Source of the DNA: Verrucomicrobiia bacterium
GTDB lineage: Bacteria; Verrucomicrobiota; Verrucomicrobiia; Opitutales; Cerasicoccaceae
Length of the DNA: 64,000 nt
Assembly: GCA_030432235.1 (NCBI GenBank)
Contig: JAUIHT010000008.1
Span: forward strand, 62,001 to 126,000
Direction of reading: 5' to 3'
The first letter of the stretch is position 1. Each line of letters opens with the position of its first letter. The notes beneath the pieces were generated by a model, which searched no databases, was not told the DNA's origin, and saw nothing but the letters and a program-made list of their open reading frames with translations. Shown here one piece after another: positions 45,384-54,847 of this stretch. The translations under genes were made by a program, and so were the position numbers.

Positions 45384-46004
45384 TTAACGCCGACGGCGCA
45401 GGACGGCCAGGGCCATCATGCCGAGTCCGGCAAGCGCAGCGTAGGTGGAGGGTTCGGGGACGACCGTAAAGGTCGCGGTGTAGTTGCTGCCGCCATTATT
45501 GACAAAGTGATCGCCATCACTGGAGGTGGCTTTCCAGAAGACCTCCACGGTGTAGTCGCCCGCGTCGAGGCTGTCGGCCAAGTCGGGAGAGGAAGTTATG
45601 TTATTCCAGGATTGGTCGCCACCGCTTGTAAATTCGTTGCCTGCGACATCGGTGAAGGTTGCGTTGGAACCGAAATTGATGGCTACTTCCGTATGTGAGC
45701 CCGTGGGCGAGCCGGTGGGATAAACGCGGTAGGAGACACTTGCGCCAAACACGTCGCTGCCGCCGTTTTTGTAGGTCAGCACCTCTCCGTATGAAAGCAG
45801 GACGGTTTCGCCTACACTCACACTGCCGAGATCGGCCCCGTTGAAGCCGGTGACCGTATTAGGCCCGGGTTGGTTTTCGCCGTAGATGCTTTCCACGGAA
45901 TCGACCGTTATGCCAAGGTAGGCACCAAAAATGCCGGAGGAACCGTAGCTGAGCGATGCGGAGGCAAGCAGTAGTGCCAAGGAGCAACGAACTAGAATCT
46001 TCAT
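45384..46004 (-). CDS. PEP-CTERM protein
   Basis: 206 residues. Signal peptide 1-20 (MKILVRCSLALLLASASLSY). The mature part has beta-sandwich features (SVSVGETVLLSYGEVLTYKNG, DAGDYTVEVFWKATSSDG). PEP tail: VVPEPSTYAALAGLGMMALA then VLRRRR. It lies 43 bases upstream of the next PEP-CTERM gene on the minus strand and may be transcribed with it. It is divergent from the giant amylase gene across an inverted repeat. Confidence 0.85.
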   Translation of the reverse strand: MKILVRCSLALLLASASLSYGSSGIFGAYLGITVDSVESIYGENQPGPNTVTGFNGADLGSVSVGETVLLSYGEVLTYKNGGSDVFGASVSYRVYPTGSPTGSHTEVAINFGSNATFTDVAGNEFTSGGDQSWNNITSSPDLADSLDAGDYTVEVFWKATSSDGDHFVNNGGSNYTATFTVVPEPSTYAALAGLGMMALAVLRRRR

Positions 46005-46071
46005 GGGTAGATTTGAGGTTTAAAGTTAGGGTTATTTTTCGTTTTTTTTACGAGATCTCAAGCGGACCCTT

Positions 46072-46113
46072 GTTTGACCGTTGAACCGAGCTGGAACTGC
46101 TCAACTGTCAAAC
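46072..46113. promoter_or_regulatory. Inverted repeat between PEP-CTERM and amylase genes
   Basis: GTTTGACCGTTGAACC (46072-46087) matches 13 of 16 bases of the inverse of TGCTCAACTGTCAAAC (46098-46113), with ten bases between. It lies in the divergent gap. The 13-mer TTTGACCGTTGAA within the left arm also occurs at 35963-35975 upstream of the hybrid kinase. It may be an operator or promoter element. Confidence 0.4.
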
Positions 46114-46256
46114 CGTGTACGGGTAGCATTTCGAGAATAGATCCGCATACTTGTGACTCTGTTAATTAGACGCGCAAGTCGTCGATTTACAAACGGGGTA
46201 ATTTAAGGTAAGCTTTGCCGCAGGTTTCCCCGCAACACCCCAACAGTATCTCGTTA

Positions 46257-49200
46257 ATGCTTCCCCCTGTCCAGCTTCAATTTACGTCTTTTGGCGCTTA
46301 TAAGTCATTTGTTCGCACAGGATATTTGATTCTGATGATCGGTGGCATGCTCTGCGCACCGCTGCGGGGAGAGTTCATGGTGCAGTATTTCAACACCGAC
46401 TACAGCGAGCTGATCGACAAAATCCCTGAGTTGGCCGAGGCGGGTTACGGCTCCATCTGGCTGCCGCCGCCCACGAAGGGCTCCGGCGGTCTCTCCGTCG
46501 GATACGATTTGTGGGATCGTTTCGATTTGGGTAGCAAGGATCAGCGTGGCTCCGTGCGTACGCGCTATGGCACCGAGGAGGAGCTCCTGCGGCTGGTGGA
46601 GACGGCTCACCGTTTTGGCATTCGCATTTATTTCGACAATATAATGAACCACAATGCCTTCGATATACCCGGCTACAACGAAGGCACTTCGCTGGACGTC
46701 TACCCGGGTTTTGTCCCGGAGGACTTCCACCTGCGGCTGACGGACGAGGGCTTCTACCGCAAGTGGGATAACACGCGCGACTGGGGTAGCACCTGGCAGG
46801 TGCAAAACCTGGGCCTGGCCGACCTCATCGATATCGCGCACGAGTCGCCTAACACCAACTTCGGCACGAGCGAGGGCGACGACCACCCGAAGTACTCCTT
46901 CGTCCGCCAGCCGGACAACCCCGAGTACTACCTGGACTTCGACCTGCCCATCAGCGTCTCCAACAGCGGCGGTTCTTTCAATGTCTACACCTTCGCCAAC
47001 AAGGAGCCTTACGAAGATACCGGTTGGGGGCCTTCCAATACCGGTGCGGGCGACGGCCAGTTCTCCTTCGACGATGTCAACGGTAACGGTCAGCACGACG
47101 CCGGAGAGGCCAGCGAACCTTTCGAGGACCTCGGGCTCTTCCCGGACAATCCCGGCCGGCAAAGTGCGGCCACCGGCGCGGGTGACGGCCGTTACAACAT
47201 GGGCGATCCCTCCGTCGAGGATGTCAACGGCCTGCTCATTCGTGCGGCCCGCTGGCAGCTTGACCGTACTCACGCGGATGGCTATCGCCTGGACGCGGTC
47301 AAACACGTGCCCAGCTATTTCTTCGGCCAGCAAAGCGGTTCAGACAAAGATCGCTCCAGCGCCGGCTACCTCGGTCAGAGCCAGGAGCAGTTCAATATCA
47401 CGCGTGGCTACAGCGACTGGGATAATCACCGCGACTCCGTCTTCAACACCGAGCAGGGTCGCGACGACGCCATGATGTTCGGCGAGCACCTCGGTGAACC
47501 GCCGGGCTTCGGCGAATACGTCGACGCCGGCATGCGTCTTGTTGACAACAATCTGCGCAGCAAACTCAACGGCATCCTTGGCAGTCCCTGGGCGGGCCTT
47601 GAGGGCATGGACCAGCCCGGCTCCGGTGGCTTCTCCCCCGGCGTGGCCGTCATGCACGCGCAGAGCCACGACAACGACTATGCTTCGCGTCGCGAGCTTC
47701 AGCATGCCATGTATGCCACACGCGCCGGCATGGGTCTCATCTACACGGATGGCAACTATCAGGCCGAGACCCTCGGTGAGTCCGGCGGTGCCTTCCCGCG
47801 CCACGCCAACACCGCGTTCCTCGGGCAGTTCGGCGATGGCCGCGTGCCCAATCTCACTTTCCTGCACGAGCAGTTTGCCCGTGGTTCCCAAAAGGGCGTC
47901 TGGGCCGACGGCGATTTCGTCGCCTACGAACGCCTCGATTACACCACCGGCGCGAGCAACGACGGCGAGGCCGTTACCATGCTCTTCATGATGAATGACA
48001 ACTACGCCAGCGGCGGCGCCCGGAGCTTCGGCACCAGCTTTCCGGCGGAGTCCGGGGGCTCCAATGCCTACCTTTACCAGTATGCGCGTGGTGGCGACAG
48101 TCAGATCGGCTTCTACACCTGGGCCTCCGATCTCGGCGGCGTAGTGGTTCCGCCCGGCGGCTATTTTATCTTCTCCTGGAAGAACCCCGATCCGGCTTCG
48201 CTATGGTCCGGTGACGGCTTGCAGATTTATCAGAACGGCGCAGAGGCTAGCACCGTCAGCGTTCCGCGCAAGGATGGTCCCGACGGTGACCCCGGCTACA
48301 ACCCCTATGGGCTGCCCGACGACGATGCGACCGACTACACTTATTACATCGACATCCCTCGCGTGACCGACGGCTCCGATTTGCGTTTCGTGGCCCGCAT
48401 GGATGGCTCAGCCGAGAACGTGCTCTTCAAACTCGGTGGCGCGGATCTCAACTCGCAGATGGGCATCGGGCCGACTTCCGGTGAGCTGCGGGACAATGCA
48501 CCCGCTGTTTCCACCGATACTTTCCTGGGCTTTGAGCAGGGGCGCTTTCTCCATCGTCAGTACGGGGAGAAGTTCGCTGCCGTCGATACGCTTCGCAATA
48601 AGTTCGGCAGCTCCGGCGCAGGCACGTACTCGACCACGGTTGGCAGCGGCACCTTCGATTACACCGTCAGTCCCGACCACGCCGACAACGACTTTGACAC
48701 CAAGAGCGGCACCGTGGCCTCCTTTCTGTATCACGAGCCTGATATAGCGGTAACTGGCGATGCCCCCGAGGGAACGACCGTGCAGTACGTCGAGGGCGCT
48801 TCGACTATCGAGTTGTGGGCGAAGACCAACAGCGTCGGTGCGGGCTTCAAGATGGTCGTCTACTACACCACGGACGGTAGCTTCCCCGAAGGCGCGGGAG
48901 GGGAGGGCACAGGCACCACGCAGACGGCCAACCTCAACTACAGCCACAATGACGACGGCGGCAGCACCGACTGGTGGGGCGTCGCCACCTTGCCCAAGCC
49001 CGTCGACGGCACGGAGTTGGTTTACAAGATCGGCATCTACAAGGATGATACCGGTAGCGGCCCCATCAGTAGCGTTTTTCCCTCCGGGCCGAGCGAGGTT
49101 TCGACCATTGGCGGCATGATGACTGTCTTCGAGATAGACGGCTTCGATGCGGAGAACATCGTTTGGTATCCGCATAATGACTACGGCATGCAGCGCACCA

Positions 49201-52200
49201 GCCTGAGCGAAGGCATGCATATGGTTCAAGCCCGCGCTTTCCTCAAGCGCGACGGCTTCTCGCCCATCTACAATACGATCAAGCGCACCTTCTACTACGA
49301 CGCCGAGCGTCCGCAGGGCAACATCGCCTATCCCGGCAACGGCGACACCGTCGGCGGCTCCCGCTACGGCGCGGTCGTGCGTGCCGACCCCACCGTGCGC
49401 GAGGTCTGGTATCACATTGAGGATGGCGATGCCTCCAATGACGACGTAAACACCGGCGTGCTGGCGGGCAACGGCGCCGGCTTTGAGCCCTTCACCGACA
49501 CCAATGCCAACGGCACCCGCGACGAGGGCGAGGCCTACGAGGACCTTAACGAAAACGGCCAATGGGACGGCGACTTGGCCGTCAATTGGGTGCAGGCCAG
49601 CAGTGTCACCCCGAACCTCTCCGTGACCGACGGCAACCCGCAGGAGTTTCGCTTCGATTACATCAACATCCCCGCCAGCGGCAGTGCCACCATCTACGTC
49701 ATCCTGCGCGAGTTCTCCTCCGCCGAGTTCAAGGACTTCTCCCTCGACTCCGCCGATGCTGTGACCGGGCATTACACCTTGTTGACCTCCACGAACAACA
49801 CCGACGGCCCGGACCGTCGCATGTTCGTGCGTTACCCCGAGCGCGATGGCGACAGCGTAGACGACACCTACGTGATGAAGGTCTACTTCACCGAGGACAT
49901 GGCCAACGGCACCACCACCGAAGAGCTGAAGTCGCAGTTCACCGTTCGCATCGGCAGTTCCGAGGATGGCGACGCCGGCATCGTGCAGGATACCTCCAAT
50001 GCCGCTATCAACTACAACACCGCCAGCGGCTACCATGAGTTTGCCTGGGCCTTGCCCAACCTTTACAACGGCAACCCGGACTACCTGCACAAGATAACCG
50101 TGCTCCACAACGCCGAGGGCCTGCCCGAGCTTTCCACGCAGCGCCTGGTGAAGGCCCTGCCCAGCGCCAAGCCGACCGTTACCTTTATCAACCCGCCTAT
50201 CCAGACCGAGGTGGGCCGCCCCTTCCAAATCGTTCTTCCTGACGTACCGCTGCCTGCCGATCAGGCTGACCGCGTCTACGGCATCCAGGTGCGTACGGAC
50301 AACCGTGTCATCGCCGTCAACCTCAGCCTCGACTTCGGCCCATCCACCGAGACCAGCTTCACGCCGCAGGACGACAACCCCACCGTCGAGGGCAACCAGC
50401 TCTTCTGGAACTTCACCTGGGAGTTTCCTTTGGATAGCAAAGTGCCCGGGGTATACGGCCTGCGCGCCGAGGCCCACATCGATGAGGATGGCACCCCGGA
50501 TAACTTCGCCACCCGCAACGCCACTGTCGTTTACCGCGAGGTCGTCGATATCGGTACCGACTCTGATAGCGACGATGACGGCCTCCTCGACGACAACGAG
50601 ACCACCATCGCCGATTTGCCCGAAGGTAATGTCGAGACCTGGACCAATGGCGAGGTGCATGTTGCCCTTATTGCCTACGGCCACACGTATCCCGGCCAGC
50701 CCGATTCCGATGGTGACGGCCTGCCCGACGGCCTTGAGGTCGGCTGGCGCACTGCTATCTCCGGCGACACCGATGTCGTTGCCGACACCAACGGCGACGG
50801 CTTCCCCAACTTCCTGCCCGACTACGATCCGCCGTTTTTCAACACCCTCGATAACGAGGGTAGCGTGCCGGATATCGACAGCGCTTCCCGCGGTGGGAAT
50901 CGCACGCGCCTCGTAGCCGGCTCCTATACTGACCCGGCCAACCCCGACACCGACGGTGACGGCCTCCCCGATGGCGTTGAGGACCGCAACCGCAACGGCT
51001 GGGTCGATGGTGACGGCGCCGCGCTCGATCCCGCCGACGGTCCTTCGCTGGCCCGCAACTGGCCTGACGGCATCATCAATCCCGGCGAGACCTGGACCGA
51101 GACCGACCCCAACAACGCCGATACCGACGATGACGGCCTGACCGATGGCCATGGCGAGGATAAGGACGGTGACAGCTACATCGCCGGAGATACCAATCAG
51201 GATCGGGTGTGGCAGGTCGGCGAAGCCTGGACCGAGACCGATCCGCTCAATGCCGATACCGACGGTGACGGTCTGGCCGATGGCTGGGAATCATCCCACG
51301 GCCTCGATCCGCTCGATAACGGTACGAATTCCTTGCGCACGGCGGTGGACGGCGACGGCGATCCCCGCAACGGCGCTTCCGGTGATCCCGATGGTGACAC
51401 CTTCTCCAATCTAGTTGAGCTGGCCAACGGCACTCACCCGCTTTCACCCGATACCGGCGAGCCCCCCGCCGCTGGCAGCATCACCATAGGCCCCTTCCCG
51501 GATGCCGATCAGATTACCATTGGCGGCGTCACCAATGCGCGTGCCTTCACCGACTGGACCATCGACGACCTGCTCGTCCTCGACGAAATCGAAGGCGACG
51601 GCGGCAACTATCAGGGCGGCGACACCTACCTGGCCTATGACGGCTTCGACACCTCGCGCGATATGGTCGCGTTCTACTTCCGCGATGGAGGCAGCTCCGC
51701 CCTCGGCGGTGACGACAAGCTCTACTTCCGCGTGGATTTCTTCGACCTGATGCCCTTTGCCGAGCAGGCCAACCTCGACCTCTACGTCGTCATCGACACC
51801 GGTAACACCGCGGCTGGTGAATATGCCTTGCCGGACCAAGTCGACACCGGCACCGAGATGCGCTGGGAGGCCATCGTGGCGGTCTACTCCGGCAATACCG
51901 GCGCCGTGCTGGTCGACACCAACAACGGCAGCAACAGCACCGCGATCGGCCAGGACTTGAGCAGCTTCGGCGTGGAGCGGCGCGACCAGTCTGCCGCCAA
52001 TGGTTTTGGTCAGGCTTACTTCAGCAGCGACTTCGACGCCGTCGAGTTTTCCATCTCCCGCCAGGCGCTCATCGATGCCGGCTGGAATGGCCTCAATCCC
52101 GACTCTCTCAACTTCCAGGTCTATACCACGCGTGACGGTACCCAGAACGATCCCGTCGGCGCGGGCGATATCGGGGGACGCTCGGATATCCGCGACACCA

Positions 52201-54827
52201 TCTACGACGATTATCTGGCCGATGACTACTGGAGGACCCAGCAGGATATCGCCGGCGCCGGCAGCGTGCTGCGCGGTTGGTTTTCACGCGGTGGCAGCAA
52301 TGATCGCGGCAAGCGCGCTAAGGTCGCTGCCGTCATTCATGGCAATCAGGCCATCCGCCCGGGTAACGAAATTCAGGACCTTATCAACACCGGTGATGGT
52401 GCGGGCTACTACCGCCCACTGGACGTCCATGCCGCCTATAGCCAAGCCGACGAGGGCGACGCTCTTGCACCGCTGAGTCTCCATGCCACTGCCACGCTGT
52501 CTTCCGCTATTCAGTGGGCCAGTGTTGATCCGTCTCTGGGCAAGCCCTGGCGCGATGGCCCGGCTTTCAACCAGAACATCGGCGACCTCGCTGCGGCTGG
52601 CGTGATCGATTTGGTCGGCTCGACTTACTCCGACCACATCCTGCCGTACTTCCCCGACAGCTATCAGACCGACAACACCGCGCGTGCTACTGAAATCCTC
52701 GGCGGCATCTACGGTACCAATCCCTCCGCCGACATCCTCTGGCCTGCCGAGCGCGTGCTTGACGGCGCGACGCTGGAGCAGCTCGATCGTGTTGGTTACG
52801 GCGCGACCTACGTTGACCAGTTCCGCCACCTCTGGAAGTGGTTCGGTCGCAGCTCCGCCCTGGGTGACGACGGCTATCGCCTCAACCGCATCAACGGTCT
52901 GCTCACCTTGCCCATCAACAACCGCGTGGACTGGTTCTCGGTCGGCGAGGGCGACCAGAAGGGGCCTACCCATGCCTTCCGCAAGCTCCTTGGCCGCAAG
53001 GCAGGCAGCGGCACGCAGGATCAGGTTATTACCTTCTTCGCCAACTGGGAGGACTTCACCGGCAACGATAACGCCGATGCCTACGATGGCAATATCGCGT
53101 GGCTGGCCAGCCGCCCCTGGGTGCGCATCGTCACCCATCAGCAAATCATCGACGGCGACATCGACCTCTCACAGCCCGCCGATGGTCTCGGGGACGTCTG
53201 GGGCGTCGTCGACCGTGGCAGTGGCCTGACCCTTGAGAAGACCGCGCAGCTCTGGATCGACCACGCCACGGCGGAGAATTACGACAACTGGTACTACGGT
53301 CGCGTCGGTGGGCCGGAATACGAAGGGCTGGAACCCACCGTCTTTGAAATCCGCCCCGGTGTCGCGCTCGGTGCGGGCTACGGTCAGGTGGGCGTGGACG
53401 GTCTCGTCGATTCCGCCTGGGATGCTGCGCAATCGGTCAGCCTGACCTCTGACGGCTTGCGTGGTCTCGCCGCCGGGGCCTTGCACGCGGCCAACTTCGA
53501 GACGGGCTTTCACAGTAACAGCAACAACGACCTGTCGCAGTTCAGCACCGGCGACTTCGTCTATCCCGTCACCGGCAGCGAGGCCCTGGCCAACTTTGCC
53601 CGCGAGGCGCAGTCCCAGGCGCGTTTCGCCGCTGTCTTCGCCCGTGTGGACGCCTGGGCCAACGCCGCCTCCGCCGACACCTATTTCGACACCTCAGTGG
53701 CCACCGCCGAAGATGTCGACCTTGATGGTGAGGACGAGTACCTCATCTATAACGACCGTCTCTTCGCGCTCTTTGAAAAAATCGGCGGGCGCATGACCGG
53801 CACCTGGATTCGCGACATTGACACCGGCGAGGTCTTTCAGGTCGCAGGCAATTACTTGAGCTATGCCGGCACCGACACCGAGGAGGAGGACGAGACGTTC
53901 CGCACTTCCGGCTTCAAGGACTGGTTCGCCGAAAAGTCCGACCCCGTGCAGGACACCGGCGCGCAGGTCAACCAGCTCTACAGCATCTTTACGCCCGGCA
54001 GCGGCACCGGCTGGAGCTTCCAGGATTCCGCCACGCACATCAGCAAAACGATCACACTGGAGCCGCGCGCCAACGCCCTCACCGCCACGTACAACCTCAA
54101 CCCCGTGGTGGACCGCCTCTATGTGCGCTTCGGCCTTTCGCCCAACCTCGGCGACCTTCTCATCAACGGCCAGCAAAACCTGACCGTGCTCGAGGACGTC
54201 AGTGGCGTTATCAATATCCACAACGAATCTCCCGACGCCACTGTGCGTGCCTTCATCGAGCCGCTCACCGGCGACGTTGCGCTCAGCGGCAGCGCCACGG
54301 ATGACTTCGAGGATGCCTTCGACACCGTTAATCTGCGCAACCAGGCCCAGACCCAGCAGGTAGAAATCACAGCGAGCACCGGCGCCTTCAGCTTCCGGAT
54401 CGGCTTCGAGACCGGCGCCGCTCTGAGCTTCGACCGCAACGGTGATGGCCTGCCCGACGCCTGGGTCGACGCCTTTGAATTGGACGCTACTGGCGAAGCG
54501 GGCCCGACGGGTAATCCGGACAACGACGCCCTCGATAACCTGGCCGAGTACATCGCGGGTACGAATCCCACCTCGGCGGATGTCTTCCGTGGCACGCTCA
54601 GCGAAGAGGGCGGGGTGGGCTACACCATTACCTTCGAGACCCGCCGTGATCGCCTCTATCAAGTTTACTACAGCGACAATCTCGTCGACTGGTTCCCGGC
54701 CAACAACGCCTTCTACGGCACCGGCTCCACCATAGACTGGACAGACGACGGCTCCACCACCGGCGGCAGCCCGCTGGAAGCCCCCGGCAGCCGACGCTTC
54801 TACCAGGTACGCGTAAATCTCCCCTGA
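46257..54827 (+). CDS. Giant secreted GH13-GH57-like amylase with TSP3 repeats
   Basis: 2,856 residues from the ATG at 46257 (a TTG at 46215 is less likely); signal peptide to about residue 38. Residues ~38-700: GH13 with NIMNHNAF, nucleophile D346 (GYRLDAVKH), acid E410 (FGEHLGE), D472 (MHAQSHDND) and an inserted DVNGNGQHDAGE Ca-loop. Residues ~700-1430 beta-rich linkers. ~1435-1735: TSP3 Ca-binding repeats (DSDGDGLPDG type). ~1740-1990: glucodextranase-C/DOMON-like. ~2020-2300: GH57-like with VGSTYSDHILPYF and candidate nucleophile E2165 (ILWPAERVLD). ~2440-2720: GH57-type C-terminal (DLDGEDEYLIYNDRLF). Ends with GLPDAW ... YIAGTNP. Probably attacks starch or related alpha-glucans outside the cell. 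GH57 part is inferred from motifs only. Confidence 0.88.
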   Translation: MLPPVQLQFTSFGAYKSFVRTGYLILMIGGMLCAPLRGEFMVQYFNTDYSELIDKIPELAEAGYGSIWLPPPTKGSGGLSVGYDLWDRFDLGSKDQRGSVRTRYGTEEELLRLVETAHRFGIRIYFDNIMNHNAFDIPGYNEGTSLDVYPGFVPEDFHLRLTDEGFYRKWDNTRDWGSTWQVQNLGLADLIDIAHESPNTNFGTSEGDDHPKYSFVRQPDNPEYYLDFDLPISVSNSGGSFNVYTFANKEPYEDTGWGPSNTGAGDGQFSFDDVNGNGQHDAGEASEPFEDLGLFPDNPGRQSAATGAGDGRYNMGDPSVEDVNGLLIRAARWQLDRTHADGYRLDAVKHVPSYFFGQQSGSDKDRSSAGYLGQSQEQFNITRGYSDWDNHRDSVFNTEQGRDDAMMFGEHLGEPPGFGEYVDAGMRLVDNNLRSKLNGILGSPWAGLEGMDQPGSGGFSPGVAVMHAQSHDNDYASRRELQHAMYATRAGMGLIYTDGNYQAETLGESGGAFPRHANTAFLGQFGDGRVPNLTFLHEQFARGSQKGVWADGDFVAYERLDYTTGASNDGEAVTMLFMMNDNYASGGARSFGTSFPAESGGSNAYLYQYARGGDSQIGFYTWASDLGGVVVPPGGYFIFSWKNPDPASLWSGDGLQIYQNGAEASTVSVPRKDGPDGDPGYNPYGLPDDDATDYTYYIDIPRVTDGSDLRFVARMDGSAENVLFKLGGADLNSQMGIGPTSGELRDNAPAVSTDTFLGFEQGRFLHRQYGEKFAAVDTLRNKFGSSGAGTYSTTVGSGTFDYTVSPDHADNDFDTKSGTVASFLYHEPDIAVTGDAPEGTTVQYVEGASTIELWAKTNSVGAGFKMVVYYTTDGSFPEGAGGEGTGTTQTANLNYSHNDDGGSTDWWGVATLPKPVDGTELVYKIGIYKDDTGSGPISSVFPSGPSEVSTIGGMMTVFEIDGFDAENIVWYPHNDYGMQRTSLSEGMHMVQARAFLKRDGFSPIYNTIKRTFYYDAERPQGNIAYPGNGDTVGGSRYGAVVRADPTVREVWYHIEDGDASNDDVNTGVLAGNGAGFEPFTDTNANGTRDEGEAYEDLNENGQWDGDLAVNWVQASSVTPNLSVTDGNPQEFRFDYINIPASGSATIYVILREFSSAEFKDFSLDSADAVTGHYTLLTSTNNTDGPDRRMFVRYPERDGDSVDDTYVMKVYFTEDMANGTTTEELKSQFTVRIGSSEDGDAGIVQDTSNAAINYNTASGYHEFAWALPNLYNGNPDYLHKITVLHNAEGLPELSTQRLVKALPSAKPTVTFINPPIQTEVGRPFQIVLPDVPLPADQADRVYGIQVRTDNRVIAVNLSLDFGPSTETSFTPQDDNPTVEGNQLFWNFTWEFPLDSKVPGVYGLRAEAHIDEDGTPDNFATRNATVVYREVVDIGTDSDSDDDGLLDDNETTIADLPEGNVETWTNGEVHVALIAYGHTYPGQPDSDGDGLPDGLEVGWRTAISGDTDVVADTNGDGFPNFLPDYDPPFFNTLDNEGSVPDIDSASRGGNRTRLVAGSYTDPANPDTDGDGLPDGVEDRNRNGWVDGDGAALDPADGPSLARNWPDGIINPGETWTETDPNNADTDDDGLTDGHGEDKDGDSYIAGDTNQDRVWQVGEAWTETDPLNADTDGDGLADGWESSHGLDPLDNGTNSLRTAVDGDGDPRNGASGDPDGDTFSNLVELANGTHPLSPDTGEPPAAGSITIGPFPDADQITIGGVTNARAFTDWTIDDLLVLDEIEGDGGNYQGGDTYLAYDGFDTSRDMVAFYFRDGGSSALGGDDKLYFRVDFFDLMPFAEQANLDLYVVIDTGNTAAGEYALPDQVDTGTEMRWEAIVAVYSGNTGAVLVDTNNGSNSTAIGQDLSSFGVERRDQSAANGFGQAYFSSDFDAVEFSISRQALIDAGWNGLNPDSLNFQVYTTRDGTQNDPVGAGDIGGRSDIRDTIYDDYLADDYWRTQQDIAGAGSVLRGWFSRGGSNDRGKRAKVAAVIHGNQAIRPGNEIQDLINTGDGAGYYRPLDVHAAYSQADEGDALAPLSLHATATLSSAIQWASVDPSLGKPWRDGPAFNQNIGDLAAAGVIDLVGSTYSDHILPYFPDSYQTDNTARATEILGGIYGTNPSADILWPAERVLDGATLEQLDRVGYGATYVDQFRHLWKWFGRSSALGDDGYRLNRINGLLTLPINNRVDWFSVGEGDQKGPTHAFRKLLGRKAGSGTQDQVITFFANWEDFTGNDNADAYDGNIAWLASRPWVRIVTHQQIIDGDIDLSQPADGLGDVWGVVDRGSGLTLEKTAQLWIDHATAENYDNWYYGRVGGPEYEGLEPTVFEIRPGVALGAGYGQVGVDGLVDSAWDAAQSVSLTSDGLRGLAAGALHAANFETGFHSNSNNDLSQFSTGDFVYPVTGSEALANFAREAQSQARFAAVFARVDAWANAASADTYFDTSVATAEDVDLDGEDEYLIYNDRLFALFEKIGGRMTGTWIRDIDTGEVFQVAGNYLSYAGTDTEEEDETFRTSGFKDWFAEKSDPVQDTGAQVNQLYSIFTPGSGTGWSFQDSATHISKTITLEPRANALTATYNLNPVVDRLYVRFGLSPNLGDLLINGQQNLTVLEDVSGVINIHNESPDATVRAFIEPLTGDVALSGSATDDFEDAFDTVNLRNQAQTQQVEITASTGAFSFRIGFETGAALSFDRNGDGLPDAWVDAFELDATGEAGPTGNPDNDALDNLAEYIAGTNPTSADVFRGTLSEEGGVGYTITFETRRDRLYQVYYSDNLVDWFPANNAFYGTGSTIDWTDDGSTTGGSPLEAPGSRRFYQVRVNLP
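50559..51460 (+). repeat. TSP3-type Ca-binding repeat block within the giant amylase
   Basis: Within the coding sequence, the pattern DxDxDDDGLxDxxE / NPDTDGDGLPDGVED / NADTDDDGLTDG / NADTDGDGLADGWE recurs at about 25-70-residue spacing. The same bases repeat at DNA level because of the protein repeat. These acidic units bind calcium and act as rigid spacers between catalytic parts. Confidence 0.8.
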
Positions 54828-54847
54828 ACTTCCCCTATCTCTCTCCC

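Noticed and set aside
48408-51152. 914-codon open frame opposite the giant amylase gene
   Set aside because: Low-complexity Val/Gly/Ala composition expected from the antisense of biased codons; no start or motif.
50540-51450. Possible tandem DNA repeat or CRISPR-like array
   Set aside because: The repetition follows codons of TSP3 protein repeats, with variable spacing; no conserved direct repeat with spacers.
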